A DNA stretch of 64,000 nt from Vanilla planifolia (lineage: Eukaryota; Streptophyta; Magnoliopsida; Asparagales; Orchidaceae): assembly GCA_023846275.1 (NCBI GenBank), contig JAIUJO010000908.1:1-64000 (forward strand), written 5' to 3'. Made by a program: the position numbers and the translations under genes. Below the pieces are notes generated by a model. That model saw only the letters and a list, made by a program, of their open reading frames with translations. It had not been told where the DNA came from and did not search any database. This document shows positions 32,841-46,900 of this stretch, piece after piece; positions within the stretch are counted from its first letter, which is position 1, and each line of letters opens with the position of its first letter.

Positions 32841-33030
32841 TTAATCCCTAATCCTTAATTCCTAAAACTTATTATTTTTTCGTAATCCATACTCTTTAAT
32901 CCCTAAACCTGAATATGTAGTTGCTAATCCATATTCTCTAATCCCTAATCATTAATCCCAAATATTTATTCCTTAATCCCCCTTCTTTAATCCCTAATCC
33001 ATAAACTCTAATCCTTAATACCTAATCCAT
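32841..33030 (-). repeat. CCCTAAT-type heptamer tract, inverted tract 4
   Basis: About 190 bp and shortened. It shares CTTATTATTTTTTCGTAATC with copies 1 and 2 but lacks their first 240 bp or so, so copy 3 carries an internal deletion. Confidence 0.88.
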
Positions 33031-33499
33031 CTCTTCATCCACTTCTTCTTCATCTTCTTCTTTCTCTTCCTATTCTTCTTCTTCTTCTTCCTTATTTTCT
33101 TCTTCTTCTTCCTCCTCTTCCTAATCTTCCTTTTCCTTTTTTGCTTCTTCTTCATCTTCCTTTTCTTCTTCTTCTTCTTTTCCTTCCTTTTCTTATTCTT
33201 GTTCTTCTTCTTTTACGTTTTCTTCTTCTTCCTCCTCATCTTCTTTCTATTCTTCTTCTTATCTTTTTATTCTTCTTCCTCATCATATTCCTCTTCTACT
33301 TCTTTTTCTTCTTCTTCTTCTTCTTCCTTTTTTCTTCTTTCTTCTTTCGTCTTCCTTCTTACTTCACCCTACCTCCTTCTTCGTTCTTTTTTCTTCTTTC
33401 TTTTTTATTCCTCTTCTTCTCCCTCTTCTTTTCCTTCTTTCTTTCTTCTTCCTTTTTTTGTTTCTTTCTTTTTCTTAGTTTTCCTTCTTCCTTCTCTTT
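33031..33499 (-). repeat. TTC-rich array, block 4
   Basis: The triplet part of copy 3. It passes into TTCTTTC/TTCTTCC heptamers (about 33420-33495) just before the last CCCTAAT tract, mirroring the left-hand polarity. Confidence 0.9.
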
Positions 33500-33850
33500 G
33501 ATCCCTAATCCTTAATCTATAATCCATCCCTATTCTCTAATCCTTAATCATTAATCTCTAATCTTTAATCCTAAATCTTTAATCTTTAAACTCTACTCTC
33601 TAATACCTAATCCCTAATTTTTAATGTACAATTTATAATCCATAATCCTCAATATCTAATCTATAATCGTTAATTTACCCTTAATTCGTAATCCCTAATC
33701 CTTAATCCCTACGCTATAATCACTAATCTCTAATTCCAAATCCCTATTTCATAATCCTTAATCCGAAATCTTTAATCTTTAATTTCTCATCCCTATCACC
33801 TAATCCCTAATCCCTAATCCTTAATCTCAATCCTTTAATCCCTAATTCTT
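33500..33850 (-). repeat. CCCTAAT-type heptamer tract, inverted tract 5
   Basis: The last heptamer tract. It ends abruptly at CCCTAATTCTT, where TG repeat begins. No transition zone is visible. Confidence 0.9.
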
Positions 33851-34778
33851 GTGTTTTTGTGTATGAGTGTGCTTAGGTATGTGTGTGCTTGCATTTGTAT
33901 GTGTGTGCATATGTATCTACATGTGTGTACACAAATGTGTGTTACTCTATGTTTACATGTGTGTGGATATGCATGTTTGTGATTGTGTGTGAGCATGCTT
34001 GTGTGAGTGCATGTCCATGTTTGTGTGCACATATGTGTGTGTACATGTATGTGTTTTTGCATGGGTACATGTGTGAGCATTTTTGTGCTCGAGTGCATGT
34101 GTGCATATGTGTATATATGAATAAGTATTTGCGTGCTTGTGTATGTGTGCTTGTGTGTTAGTGTGAACATGTGCACATGCATGTTTGTGTGTGTGTTTTT
34201 TTTGTGTTCATGTGTGTAAGTATGTGTTTGTGTGCATGTATTTGCATAGGTACACATATTGTCTATTTGTATGTACACACATGTGTGCATGTGTGTGTAT
34301 GCACATACCAATTTGAACTTGGGTTTGTGCATGTGTGTGGGTGTGTGCATGCCTACATGCATGTGTGTGTGTTTGTGCCAGTGCATGTGTTCACATGTGT
34401 ATGCATATGTGTGTGCATCTGTGCATGTGTAAATATATGCATGGTCATGTGTGTGTGTGAGCATGTGTATGTACATGTTTCTTATAAATGTGTGAGCACA
34501 TGTGTGCATGTGTGTGTGTTTTTGTATGTGCAAGCGTATGTATGCATGCACGTGCTTGTGCATGTTTGTATGCTTATTTTTTATGTATACATTTTTGTGT
34601 GCATGTGTGTGTATGTGTGTATGATTGTCTATGCATGTGTCTATGTATGTGTGTGTGTATGTATGCATTTTCTTATGTGTATGGGTCTATGCATGTGTAC
34701 TTATGTGCCAACATGTGAGTGTGTGTGCATGTGTGTGTGCATGCATGTGTATTTTTGTATATGTATGTACACATGTAA

Positions 34779-34797
34779 GTGTGTGTGTGTGTGTGTG
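34779..34797 (+). repeat. Perfect (GT)n run
   Basis: About nine perfect GT units within the degenerate TG array. Confidence 0.85.
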
Positions 34798-37700
34798 CTA
34801 AGCATGCATGTGTGCATGTGTGTTAGTGAGTGTATATCCTTACATGTGATAGTAGATGTGCATGTTTGTATGATTGGGTGTGTTTGTGCATGTGTGCCTT
34901 TGTGTGTGTGTGTGTTAGTACATGCATGTTCTTGTGTGTTTATGTACACTTGTATGTGCTTATGTGTTAGTATATGTGTGTACTTGTGTGTGTGTGCTAG
35001 TCTATCTATGTGGCTATGTGCATGCTTGTCTATACATATGTGTGTGTATGTGTTTGTTTGCATATCATTAGGTGTAAGTGTATGTGTGTATGTGTGTGTG
35101 CATGTATTTGTGGGTTTGTATTTTTGTGGGCAAATGTGCATGCGAGTGTGTGTGCATGTGGATGTAGTGGTGTGTGTGTGTGTATTTGTCTGCATGTGTG
35201 TATGTATGCGCATATGTGTATCTATGCATGTGTAAGCATGTGTGTAAGTAAGAATGTGAGTGCATATGGATGTTCTTTTGTGTGTGTGTGTGTGTGTGCT
35301 TATGTGTATATACACAAGCACATGTGGGTAAGTGGGTGCATGTGTGTGTATGTGTGTTCATATGTGTGTGCATGCATGCATGTGTGCACATGTGTGTGTA
35401 TATTTGTTTGCATGTGCATGTGCATATTTATGGGTGAACATGTGTGTATGTATATGTGTGTGCGTGTGTGCCTACATGCTTGTGTTTTTGTGTGTGATTG
35501 TATCTTTGTTTGCATATGTTTGTGTGATTGCATGTGTGTGCATATGGATGCACACATATGCATGGTATGGAGGATATGTGTTTATGTACATGTGTGCAAG
35601 TGTGTGCATGTGTGAGCCTACGTAAGTGTAGGCACGTGCATTCATGTTCGTGTGCACACATCTGTGTGTGTGTTGGTGCACACATGTGTGTGGATATTTG
35701 TTTGTGTTTGTGTTTGTGCTTTTGTGTGTGCATGTGTGTATGTACATCAGCACATTTTTGTGTGTGTGCATGTGTATGTATGCATACAAATTTATATAAT
35801 TATAAATGTGTGTGTGCATGTGCATGCCTATGTATGTGCATATGTATGTACATATACATGTGTTTGCAAGCATGCATATACATGCATGTGTGCATTTGTG
35901 TGCTTGTGTGTGTGTCTACATGTGAGAGTTTGTGTACATGTGAATGAGTATGTGTGTCTAAGTGAATGTGTGCTTGTGTGTGTCAGCCCAGGTTTTTGTT
36001 CTTGTGTATTTGTGTGCGTGCACAGAAATCTTTTTGTGTGCATGTGCATATGTGTGTGCGTGAATGCACATATCTATTTTTGTTTGTGTATTGTTTTGTG
36101 TGTACATGTGTGTATGTTTGTGCATGCATATGTGTATGTTTGTTCATGCATGTGTGCTTGCATTTTTATGTGGCATAGGGATATGTGTGTGCTTGTGTGT
36201 GTGTGCATGCTTATGCATGTTTGTGTGCATGGTGTGTGCGGGTCAGTGTGTGTCATGAGAGCAAGTGTGTGCATGTGTGTGTGTGGTTGCATGTGTGTGC
36301 ATGCATGTACTTATGCATGTATGCCACACACATGTGTGAGTGTGTGTGCAAGTCTATGTAGGTGCATTTGTTCATGTGTGCATGGTATGTGTGTGTGTGT
36401 ATGTGTTTGTTTATGACCACATGTGGATGTGTTTGCATCCGTCTATGATTATTTGTGTGTGTGCATTTGTGTGAGTGTGTGTAGTGCATCTAAGTGTATC
36501 AGCATTTGTGCTTTCATGTGAATGTCTATAAGTGTGTGTATTCATTCTTGTGTCTGATTGTGGATTTGTGCATGTGTGCTAGCATGTGCTCGTGTTGTTG
36601 TGTTCATGCATGCGTATATGTGTGTGTGTGTGTGTATGGTTGCATATGTGAGTAAGTGTGTGTGTGCATGTATGAACGTTTGTGCATGCATGTGTATGTG
36701 TGTGTGAGTATGGGTGTGTATACATGTGCAGACATGTCTGTGTGCTTATGCATGTGCTTATGAGTGTGTGTATATGCATGTGTTTACATGGGCACACCTT
36801 TGTGTATGCTTGTGCATGCATGTTTATTTGTTATTGAATATGTGTGTATGTTAATACGCACTGGTGCATGTGCATGTATGTGCATGTCTATTTATGTTGT
36901 GGATGCACGTATGTATCAATATGTGCATATGCATGTGTTTATGCATTTGGGTATGTATGTGTGCATGTGTGTATATTTCAATTCTATATGTATGTGTGTT
37001 GGCATATGTGTTTTCATTTGCATGCTTTCATGCATGTCTATTCTTCTGTGTGCCTATATATTATTATGTGCATGTTTGCATGTGTCTGTGTGTGCATGAG
37101 CCTATGCTTGTGTGTGTATGACTATGAATGGCCATTTATGTGAGTGTTTTTATTTGTGTGTCTCAATGCATGTATGTTTGTGAGCATGTTTGTCTGGGTG
37201 ATTGTGGGTATGAGCATGTGTGTTCACATGCATGCTTGCATGTGTGTGTCCATATGTTTATACTCATGCACACATGTGCTTGAGTGAGTTGTTGGTACTT
37301 GTGTTTGTTAGTGTGTGTGGCTATTTTTTGTTTGTGATTGCGTGTGCATGTTTGCTTGCTTGTATGTGTGTGTTAATGTGGATGTTTGTATATGTAGACA
37401 TGTGTATATATGAGTGTGAGTCTATGTGTGTGTTTTCCTTTGTATGTGTATATGCATGCATGAGTGCATGGGTGTGTTTATGTGCATGTGTTTGGATGTG
37501 AACAATAGTGTGTGCATTATGGGTTCACGTTAATATGTTTATGTGTATGCAAGCATGTATGTGTCTGCATTTGTGCAAGTGTACATCCATGTGTGCATGT
37601 AAATGCACTTGTGCACATATGTATGCATGTGTGCACTTGTGCATGGGTCCATTTGTGTATGCGTGTGTGCACATTAGTATGTGTATGTGTGGTCGTGCAT

Positions 37701-38636
37701 GTGCATGCATGTATGTGTGCATGTGTGCATGTGTGTATGTGTGTGTCTATGTGCATTTACATATTTGTGTGTGCATGGGTGTGCACCTTCCTAAATGTGT
37801 GTGAGTGTGCATGCATGTGTGTGCATGTATGTGTGCATATGATTGTGTGTGAGGGTGTAAGTGTGTTTGTGTGCATACATGTATGTGTATGTGTGCATAT
37901 GTTTGTGAGCGCACATGTGCATGTGTGCCTATGTGTATATATGAGTGTGTGTGTGTGTGTGTCTGCACTTGTGTGCATGGGTATGAGTCTGTCTACATAT
38001 ATATGTATGTGTGTGTGTGTGCATGTGTGTATGTGTGCACATGCATATGAGTGTATGTGTGCCTAAGCTTGTGTTGGTGTATTTGAACATGTGTTTATGT
38101 GAGTGTATGTGTGTGCATGTGTTCGTGTGTCTATGCATATGCATATTGTACACTTATGTGCATGCATGTGTGCGTGTGTGTATGCATGTACATGTGTGTG
38201 TGAATACATGTGTATGTAGACATCTGTGTGTGTTAGTATTCACAAATGCATGTGTGTGTGTGTGTTTGTGCATGTGTGCATGTCTGTATGCATTGCATAT
38301 GCTTGTGCATGCTTATGTATGAGTGGGTGTGTGCATAATGTTTGTGTGGGCACACTTGTGTGTGCATGAGAGCACATGTGTGTGCACTTGTGTATGTGTG
38401 TATATTTTGTGTGTGTGCTTGCATGATCATGCTTGTGGGTGCTCATGTTAGTGTGTGTGCATGTGTGTAATTACTTTTGGATGCTTCTGTAAGTCAGTGC
38501 ATATGCATTGGTATGACTATATATATTGTGCACATGTGTGTGTGCCTCTGTGTATGCATGTTTACATGCTTTTTTTTGTGTGTGTGTCATTGCTAATGCA
38601 GGAGGATTTGTTTGCATGGGTTCATAATGTGTGTAG

Positions 38637-38659
38637 GTGTGTGTGTGTGTGTGTGTGTG
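38637..38659 (+). repeat. Perfect (TG)n run, about 11 units
   Basis: One of the longest perfect TG runs in the array and a likely site of recent slippage. Confidence 0.87.
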
Positions 38660-41600
38660 CATGCTCATATTTGTGTATCTATATTTGTGATTACATTGTG
38701 TGAGTGTGTATGCATATGCGTATGAACGTGTGTCTAGGCATGTTTGTGGCTGTGTGTATGTGTGCATATGCATGTGTGAGTGTAATTGTACTTGTGTGTG
38801 TATTGGTCCATTGATCTATACTTGTGTGCATGCATTTGTGTGCATGTGTTTGATGTGTGTGAATGAGAGTGTGTATGCATGTGTGCATCTATGGGCATGT
38901 GAGTGTGGGCATGTGTGGATGCATATGTGTGTTTATGTGTGCATACATATATGCCTGTTTCTATTGTGTGTGCATGTTTGTGTATGTGTATGTGCAAGTG
39001 TATGCATTTCTATATGTGTGTGCATGAGTATGTGTCTGTGGGTGTGCATGGGCATGTGTGTGTAGGCATGCATGGGCATTTGTGTATGTGTTCCTGTGTG
39101 TACATAGCTGCATGCATGTGTGCTTGTGTACATGTGATTGTGTGTTTGTGTTTGTATTTTTGTGTGTGTGTACGTACATGTTCATTTGTGCGTGTGTGTT
39201 TATGTATGCATGTATTTGCATTTGTGTACATGTTTATAGGTGCATATGTGTGTGTGTGTGTGTCTGTGTATGCCTATTTGCATGTACACAGGAATATGAG
39301 CGTGTTGTGCATGCATGTGTGTATGCATCTACAAGAGTGTGTGTGTTTTTTTGTGTGCTTGTGTATTTCTTTAATGTGCATGCTTGTGCATGTGCATGTG
39401 TGGTGATATGTGTTTATGTATATTTGTGTGTGTGCATACATGTGTGTGTTTACCTCATTATATGTGTATCTACAAGTTTTTGCTTGTGTGCATGTGTGTT
39501 TGTATGTGTAAGTGTGCAAGTATTTGGATTTGTGTGAGCATGAGTGTGAATGTTTGCAAGTGTGTTTATCTTTATCTAGTTGGGTGATGTGTGTTTATGT
39601 GTGTGTGCATGTGTGTGCAGGAACCTATGTACATGTGTGTGTTTTGAGTGTGCATATACCCACATGTGTGTGTGCATTAGTGTGAATGCATGCATTTGTA
39701 TATTCATGTGTGTGGATGTTTGTGTATTCACATGTGTGAGTGTGTGTATGTGTGTGAGTGCATAGGTATGTGTGCACATTGACACATGCATGTTTGTTTG
39801 TGGGTACACATGTAAATGTTTGTTTGTGTGTGTGTTTGTTATTGTGTTTGTGTCACTACATGTGTGAGCACATGAGTGCATTCATGCATGCATGTGCATA
39901 TGTTTATGTGTGTGTGTACCTATTTATGCTTATGCATGCATACGTCTGCAAGCATGTCTGCACCTTTGTATGCATGTGTGTGTAGATGGGTGTGCATGTG
40001 TGTGTGCAAGTGCATATGCATGTGTAGGTTTGTGTAGCTACACACGTGTGTATGCATGTACATAAGTGGTGCTTGTGGCTGTGTGTGTATGCGCATGCTT
40101 ACAGACTTGCTTGTATGCATATTTGTGCATGAGAATGTAAATGTGTGCAATTGTGTTTGTATGTCGTGTGCATGTGCGTGTCAGTGTACATGCATGAATT
40201 TTTTTATATGTGTGTGTGCTTGTGTGTTTTCTGTCAATGTGTATGCATTTTCTTGCATGTGTGCATGTGATTAGGTGAATGTGTGTGTGTGTGAACAAGT
40301 GCACATGCATGTGTGAACTTGTTCATGTGCACGTGTGCTCATGTTTGTGTGTGACTATGGGTGCATTTGTGCTTGTGTTCATTTGTGTGTGTGCATGTTT
40401 GTGGGTGTTTGTGCTTGTGTGTGGTTGCATGTTGGTGGTTATGCACATGCATATATGTGTAGTGAGGGAGCTATGTCTTTGAACATGTATGTGCATGTGT
40501 GTGTTCATTTGTGTGGATATATTTTTATGCTTGTATGTGTCTATGTGTACATGTGTACAAGTGTATGTGTGTGCATGTGTGTGTGTCCAAGCATGCACAT
40601 TTGTGTGTGCATATGTACGAGTCTGTGCATGTTTATGTGTGTGTGTGTGCGTGCACGAGTGCACAAGTGTGTGTGTCGTTATGCACACAAGTGTGTGTCT
40701 TTGTATGTGCGTGCATTTATGCATGCGTGCATGTGCACATGTGTGTTTGTGTGTGTTTGTGTTTGGTGCATGAGTGTATGTGTGTGCTTGTGAGTGTTCA
40801 TGTGTGTGCGGGCTTGTTTATCAGTTTGTTTGTGCACGCACGTGTGTGTGTGTCTTTGTGTGCACATGTGTGGGTGTGTATGCTCATGTGCATATGTGTG
40901 TGTGTGTGAGTGTGCATGTTCATGCTTTTTGAACATGTGAGTGCATGTGTAAGTGTTTATGCTAATGTGTGTCACTTTTATGTGTGCATTTGTGCATGTG
41001 TTTTTTTTGTGCATGTGTGTGTGTGTGCACATTCGTATGTTTTTGTATATGTTTGTATGTATAATTATATGTCTTTATGTGTTTTTGCATGAGTGGTTAT
41101 CTGTGTGTGTGTGTGCATAGTTAGTTGTATTTGTGTGTGTGCATGGGCATGTAGGTGTGTGTGTGCCATTGTGTTGTTATGCCTATGTGTTCGTGCCAGT
41201 GTGCATGTGTGTGCTTTTACAGATTTTTGTGCATGGGGGTGCCTGTGTTTGTTTTGGTGTGTGTATGTGTTTTTATGTTTGTGTGTGTGCATTTTTGTGC
41301 GTGTGGGGGTGCATGTGTGTGTGTGTATGTTTACATGTGTTGTGTTGTCAGAATGTGTGTGTAAGTGTTCTTGTGAGTGTGCACATTTGTGTGAGTGTGT
41401 GCATGCATGTGAGTGGTGCATAAATGTGTGCTTGCATGTATGTGTGTGAATTTATGTGTGCAAGTGCATGAATATGTATGCTTGTGAATGCATTTATGTG
41501 TGTGTGTGCATGTGTACATGCATGCTTATGTATGACACATAGGTGTGTGTGCATGTTTGTGTATTTATATGTCTAGCTTGCATTGTTGTGCACTTGTATG

Positions 41601-43920
41601 TATATAAGTGTTTGTATGCTTGTTTATGGGTATGTATCTATGTGCATGTGTGTGCATGTATATGCATGTGTGTTTGCATGTGCTTGTGTATGTGTGTGTA
41701 TGTGGGTTATTTTTCTTATAGATCTTCATGAGTGTATACATATATGCATGGGTGCATGCATGTTTGTGCATGTGAGCATGCATGTGCATGTTTGTGTCTA
41801 CTTATGCCCATTTTGGTATATATGCTTATTTGTTTATGTTTTTGTATTCACGTGCATGTTTGTGTGCATTCATTTGTGCATGTGAGTTAGTCTTTGTGTG
41901 CATGTGTGTGTGTCTATGTGTGCATAAGTGTGTGTGTTGCATTTGTGTATGCATGTTTGTTCGTGTGTGTTCATATGTGCATCTTTGTGTATATGCGTGG
42001 ATGTATGTTTATGTGTTTGTGCATGTGTACATTCATGTGCATTTATGTGTGTTTGTGCTTATGTGTGCCCATGTGTGTGGGTGCATGTTTGTGTGTGTGA
42101 GTGAGCATGTATTCAGGTGTTTTTGTGTGTGCGTGCTTATTTATGCACTATAATGTGTTTGTGCATGTTTTCAAGCTAGTACGTGTGAATGTTTGTGTGT
42201 GTACATGTAATTTTTGTGAGTATGCATGAATGTGTGTTTGTTTGCACATGTTTTCTCATGTTTATGTGTGTTCTTACACCTATACATGTGTGAGTGTGTG
42301 TGTATATGCATGAAAACATGTGCATTTGTGTGTGTTATCATGGCTACACATATGTGAGTGTGTATGTGTGTGTGTTCACACATGCATCCATTTGTGTGTG
42401 TATGCATGTGTTTGTGGGTGTGTGTGCATGTGCATGACCATATGCATGCATTTATGTGCTTGTGCTTTGTGCATGTTCATACTTGTGTCCATGTGTATGT
42501 GTGTGTATATGCATGTGTGTGTGCATCTACTTCTGTGTGTGTTTGTATATGTGTTTGCATGTGTGTTTATTTCTGTATGTGTGTGCGTGTGTCGATGTGT
42601 GCATATGTGTTTGTGTGCATGTGCATTTGTGTGGGTGAGCATGACCATGTGCATGATTCTATGAATATGTTGTTGCGTGTGAATGCATGTGGGTTTTCAA
42701 AGGTGTGTGTGTCTAGTTGTGTGTGTGTGTACTTTTGTGTTTGTGTGTTCTTATGTGTGTGGGTGCTCACTTATGCATCCATTTGTGTGTGTGTGTGTGA
42801 GCATCCATTTGTGTTTGTGATCATGCATTGGCATACATGTGTGGGTGTGTGCATGGCTATGCGTGTATGTCCATGTGCATGTGTGTGCATGTATATGTGT
42901 ATATTTGTGTATGTATGTTCACTCATGTGTGCACATGACTACATTTGCATGTGTGTGTGCACATGCATAGGTTTGTGAGTGTGTGTATGTGTATTTGTAT
43001 GTGTATGTTCTGTGTGTGCATGTGTTCATGTGTGAGTGTGTGCATATATGTGTTTGTGTGTGCATGATGCATGCCTGAGTGCATGTATGTGTGGTGGCTA
43101 CGCATGTGCATGCTAATTATGTGCATGTACATGTATGCTTGCGGTGTTAGTTCATGCATTCGTGACACATTCATGTGTGTGCATGTGTGGGAGTGTATGT
43201 GCATGCATATATGTGCATATGCGTATGGGTGATTGTGTGTGCATATGCATTAGATTATGTGTGCATGTGCTTATGTGTACGTATTCTTATGCATGTTCTT
43301 ATGCATGTGGGTGCAAGTTTTCTTTTGTGTGTGCATACAGGAGTGTGTGTCTTTGTGTGTTTGTATGTAAGTGTGTGTGTGTGTGTGGGTGTGTTTTTGA
43401 GAGTTTGTTGGTATTGTTTTGTTTGGGTGTTTGCGCTAGAGTGTGTGTCTGTGCATGGGTGCATGCATGCGTGTTTGTGTGCATGTGTGTGTATGGGTGT
43501 GTGTGTGCTCATGTGAGTGTGTGCATGTAAACATGCATGTGTGTATGCTTGTGTGCATGTGCATGTGTGTGTTGTTCATGCATGTGTGTGTGTGTGTGCA
43601 TGTGTCCATGTGCACGTGTGTGTTGTGTATGCATATGCATGCATATGTGCATGTGTGTGTGTGTGTGCACATTTGTATTTTTAATTATGCACATGCATAC
43701 TTATAGTTAGTGTGTGTGTGTGTGTGTCTATGTGTGTGTGTGAGTGGGTTTGTGAGTGTGTGCATGCGTGTGTGTAGGGGTGTGTTGGTGTATGTGTGTG
43801 TATGAATGTGGTTGTGTGCTTCTACATGTTTGTATGTGAGTGTGTGCTCCTATGTGTGTGCATGAGTGTGTGGATGCATGTGTGTATTCATGTGTATGGG
43901 TGTATGAGTTTGTGTGTGTT

Positions 43921-43938
43921 TGCATGCATGCATGCATG
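43921..43938. repeat. (TGCA)n self-complementary run
   Basis: An uninterrupted TGCATGCA-type run of about 18 bp. Each unit is a palindrome. A similar run occurs at 44047-44063. Confidence 0.8.
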
Positions 43939-46900
43939 TGTGTGTACGTGCATACATGTGCATGTGGGTGTGAGTGCATGTGTTCATATGTGTGTATGTT
44001 TTGATATTGGAGCATGCTCAAGCATGTCTCTGTGTACATGTATGTGTGCATGCATGCATGCATTTGTGTATGTATGTGTGTTTAAGCGTTTGTGTTTGTT
44101 GTTGTTGTGTGCATGTGCATGTCAGCTTGTGGCCATATGTGTACCAGTGCATGTGTTCATGATGCACATGTGCATGTGTGTGTAGGTGTTTGTGTGTGTG
44201 CATCCCAATACATCCATGTGTGCATAGGTGAGTGTGAGTGCATTCGTGTTCTTAAGCATGTGTGTGCATGCGTATGCATACGTGTGTATATTTGTATTTG
44301 TAGGTGTGTGTTTTTGGGTGTTTACTTGTGTGTGTCCTTTTGTGAGTGTGTGTGCATGGATATGTGCATGTGTATTTATCCATGCATTCATGGGTGCATG
44401 TGCATGCATGTGTGTACGTGTGTGGGTGCATGTGTGCTTATGTGAGTGTTTGCTATAAGCATTCATGTCCAGGTGTGTGCTTGCATGTTTGTATTATGTG
44501 TGTGTGTTGTGCACATATATGTTTGTGTGTGTGGGTCTATGCATGTGTGTGTGTGTTGATGCATGTGTGTATGTGTGTGTATGCATTTGTACGTTTGGCT
44601 ATGCACATGCATGTGTAGTGTGTGTGTCTACGTGCTTATGAACATGTGTGTGTACGCATGTGCTTGTGCGAGTTTATGCGTATGTGCATGTCTGTGTAGG
44701 GGGTGTGTTTATGTATATGTCATTTGTGTGTGGATGCATTCATTCATGTTTGTATGCATTTTTGTGCTTGTACATGTTTGTGTGCGAGTTTGTGTTTCTA
44801 TGCATATGTCTGGGTGAGTGGTTATGTGTGTATGTGTTTACGTGTGTGTACATGGACACGTGTGCATTTGGGTGTGTGTGCACGTCTTCGTGCGTGTGTG
44901 TGTGCTTGTGCATTTGTATGTGAGTGTTTGTGTGCATAAGTTTGTGTGCACATGTGTGCATGTGTTTATGTGTGCTTATAAACCCATATTTGTGCATGTG
45001 CATGTACATGAATGTAGTGTGTGTATGTGTGTGTGTATGTGTTTGTGAAAGTTAGTGTGCATGCAAGTGTCTGTGCATGTGCATTTGTGTATGTTTGAGT
45101 GTGCATTTTTGTGTGTGAGTGCATGTGCATGTGCTGTGGTACATATCTATCTATGTGTTCTTGTGTGCATTTGTATGTGCATGATGTTTTTGCTTGTACA
45201 TGTTAGTGTGCATGGGTGCATCCATGCGAGTGTCTATTTGTGCATGCATGCTTTTATTTGTGAGTGCATGTGTGTATGTCTATGTGTATGGTTGTCAATG
45301 AGTTTGTGCACCTATTTACTTGCATGTGTATGTGTGTGCATGCATGTGTGTGCATGTGTATATATGTGCATGTATGCATGCTTATGTGTACATGTGTGCG
45401 TGTGTGTGCATATGTGCATGTGCATGTTTGTACATATTGGTGATCATCCATGTATGTGTGCATATTTTCTTGTGTTTACGTGTGTGGGGGGTGTGTGTGT
45501 GAATACATGTGTATGTGCATAATTTTTGGATATGCATGTTCTATGTGTGTTCATACATGTGCAACTATGTGTGTGCCTTTATGTCCGTGTACGCAACCTC
45601 ACACATGTGTGTTTATGCATTTATGTAATCATGCATGTGTGTAGATGTGTCTTTTTGGGTGCATATTTGTGTGTGCTTAAATGTAAGTTTGTGGGTGCAC
45701 GTGTATGTGCGTTCTTCTACATGTGTACGTACTTGTGCATGTGCATACTTATGTGCACATGTGTTCATGTGTCTGCATGTGTGTGCATGCATGCACATGT
45801 GAATGTGCAAGTGTATGCATGTCTATAGCCTTTGAGTGTGCATGTGCATGTTTGTGTGTGGGTACATGTGCATGTGCAAGTGTGTGCATGTGTATGCATG
45901 GGTGTGTGTGTGATTGTGTGTGGATCTGTGCTTATATGTGTGCATGTGTGTGCTTATTTTCTTTTGTGTGTGTGTAGGTTTATACGTGTATGCAAGCATT
46001 CTTGTGCTTGTGTGTGTATATGTGTGTCTGTGTATGTGCATGTGTGCACAGATGTGCTTATGGTGTGTGTCTATGTCTATATGTGTTTGTGTGGTCATAT
46101 GTGTGTGCATGCATGCTTATGCATGTGTCTATCTCTGCATGTTTGTTTATGCATATGTGATTGTGCATGTGTATACATGTGTTTATGTATGTGTGTGTAT
46201 CATGGATGTGTATGAGTGTGCATGTGTTTGTGTGTGTGAGCATGTGTGTGTGCAGATGTGTGTGCATATGTGCATGTGTTTTTACATGTGTGCATTTGTT
46301 CCTCTATGCATGTTTGCATGTATGTGTAGGAGCATGTTTTTGTGTGCATGTGGGTGTGCATTTGTGCTTGCATGTATTTGTATTTATCTTGTGTGTGTGC
46401 ATTTGTTTGTATGTCGATGTGTGCTTGTATGTGTGCATATGCTTATGTTTATCCATGTGTGTATTTCGTGTATGTGTGTGCATGTGTGTTTGTGTGTGCA
46501 TGCATGTGTGCCTTTTTGTCTATCTATGTTTGTGTATGCATATGTGCATGAGCAAGTGTGTTTTGAGTGTACTCATGTATCTTTGTGTGTTCTTTTGTGC
46601 GTCATTGTACTTGTATTCTTGTGCATCTACATGGATGTTTAGGTATGTGTGTGTTCCTACGTGTGTGAATGTGCCTGTGTGTTTGTGTTTTTTATGCGCA
46701 TGTGTATGATTATGTGTGTATATAAGTGTGTGCATGGCTATACACTTGCATGTGTGTACGTGTGTGTTTGTTTGTGTTTATTTGTGTGTAAGTGTGCATG
46801 TGCCCAAGCATGGGTGTAAGTGTGTGAGAGTGTTAGTGTACATACATGCGTGTGTGTACCTGCACACATATGTGTGTGTGTGTGTGTGGATGCTTGCATG

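Noticed and set aside
31001..33499. CRISPR-like array
   Set aside because: Repeats are 7-bp or about 945-bp units with no constant 25-40 bp repeat and unique spacers, and the context is eukaryotic satellite.
4886..33850. A true chromosome end (functional telomere)
   Set aside because: The heptamer tracts are degenerate, interrupted by GAA blocks, inverted at 29177 and followed by 30 kb of TG repeat. This is interstitial.
33835..34668. His/Thr-rich frame of 277 codons on the minus strand
   Set aside because: Reverse complement of the TG repeat (CAC and ACA codons), with no domain or conserved pattern.
34171..35235. Cys/Val/His/Met-rich frame of 354 codons, superficially metallothionein- or zinc-finger-like
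   Set aside because: The Cys and His come from TGT and CAT codons of the TG/CATG repeat, with no fixed spacing. The reverse strand gives poly His-Thr frames of similar length.
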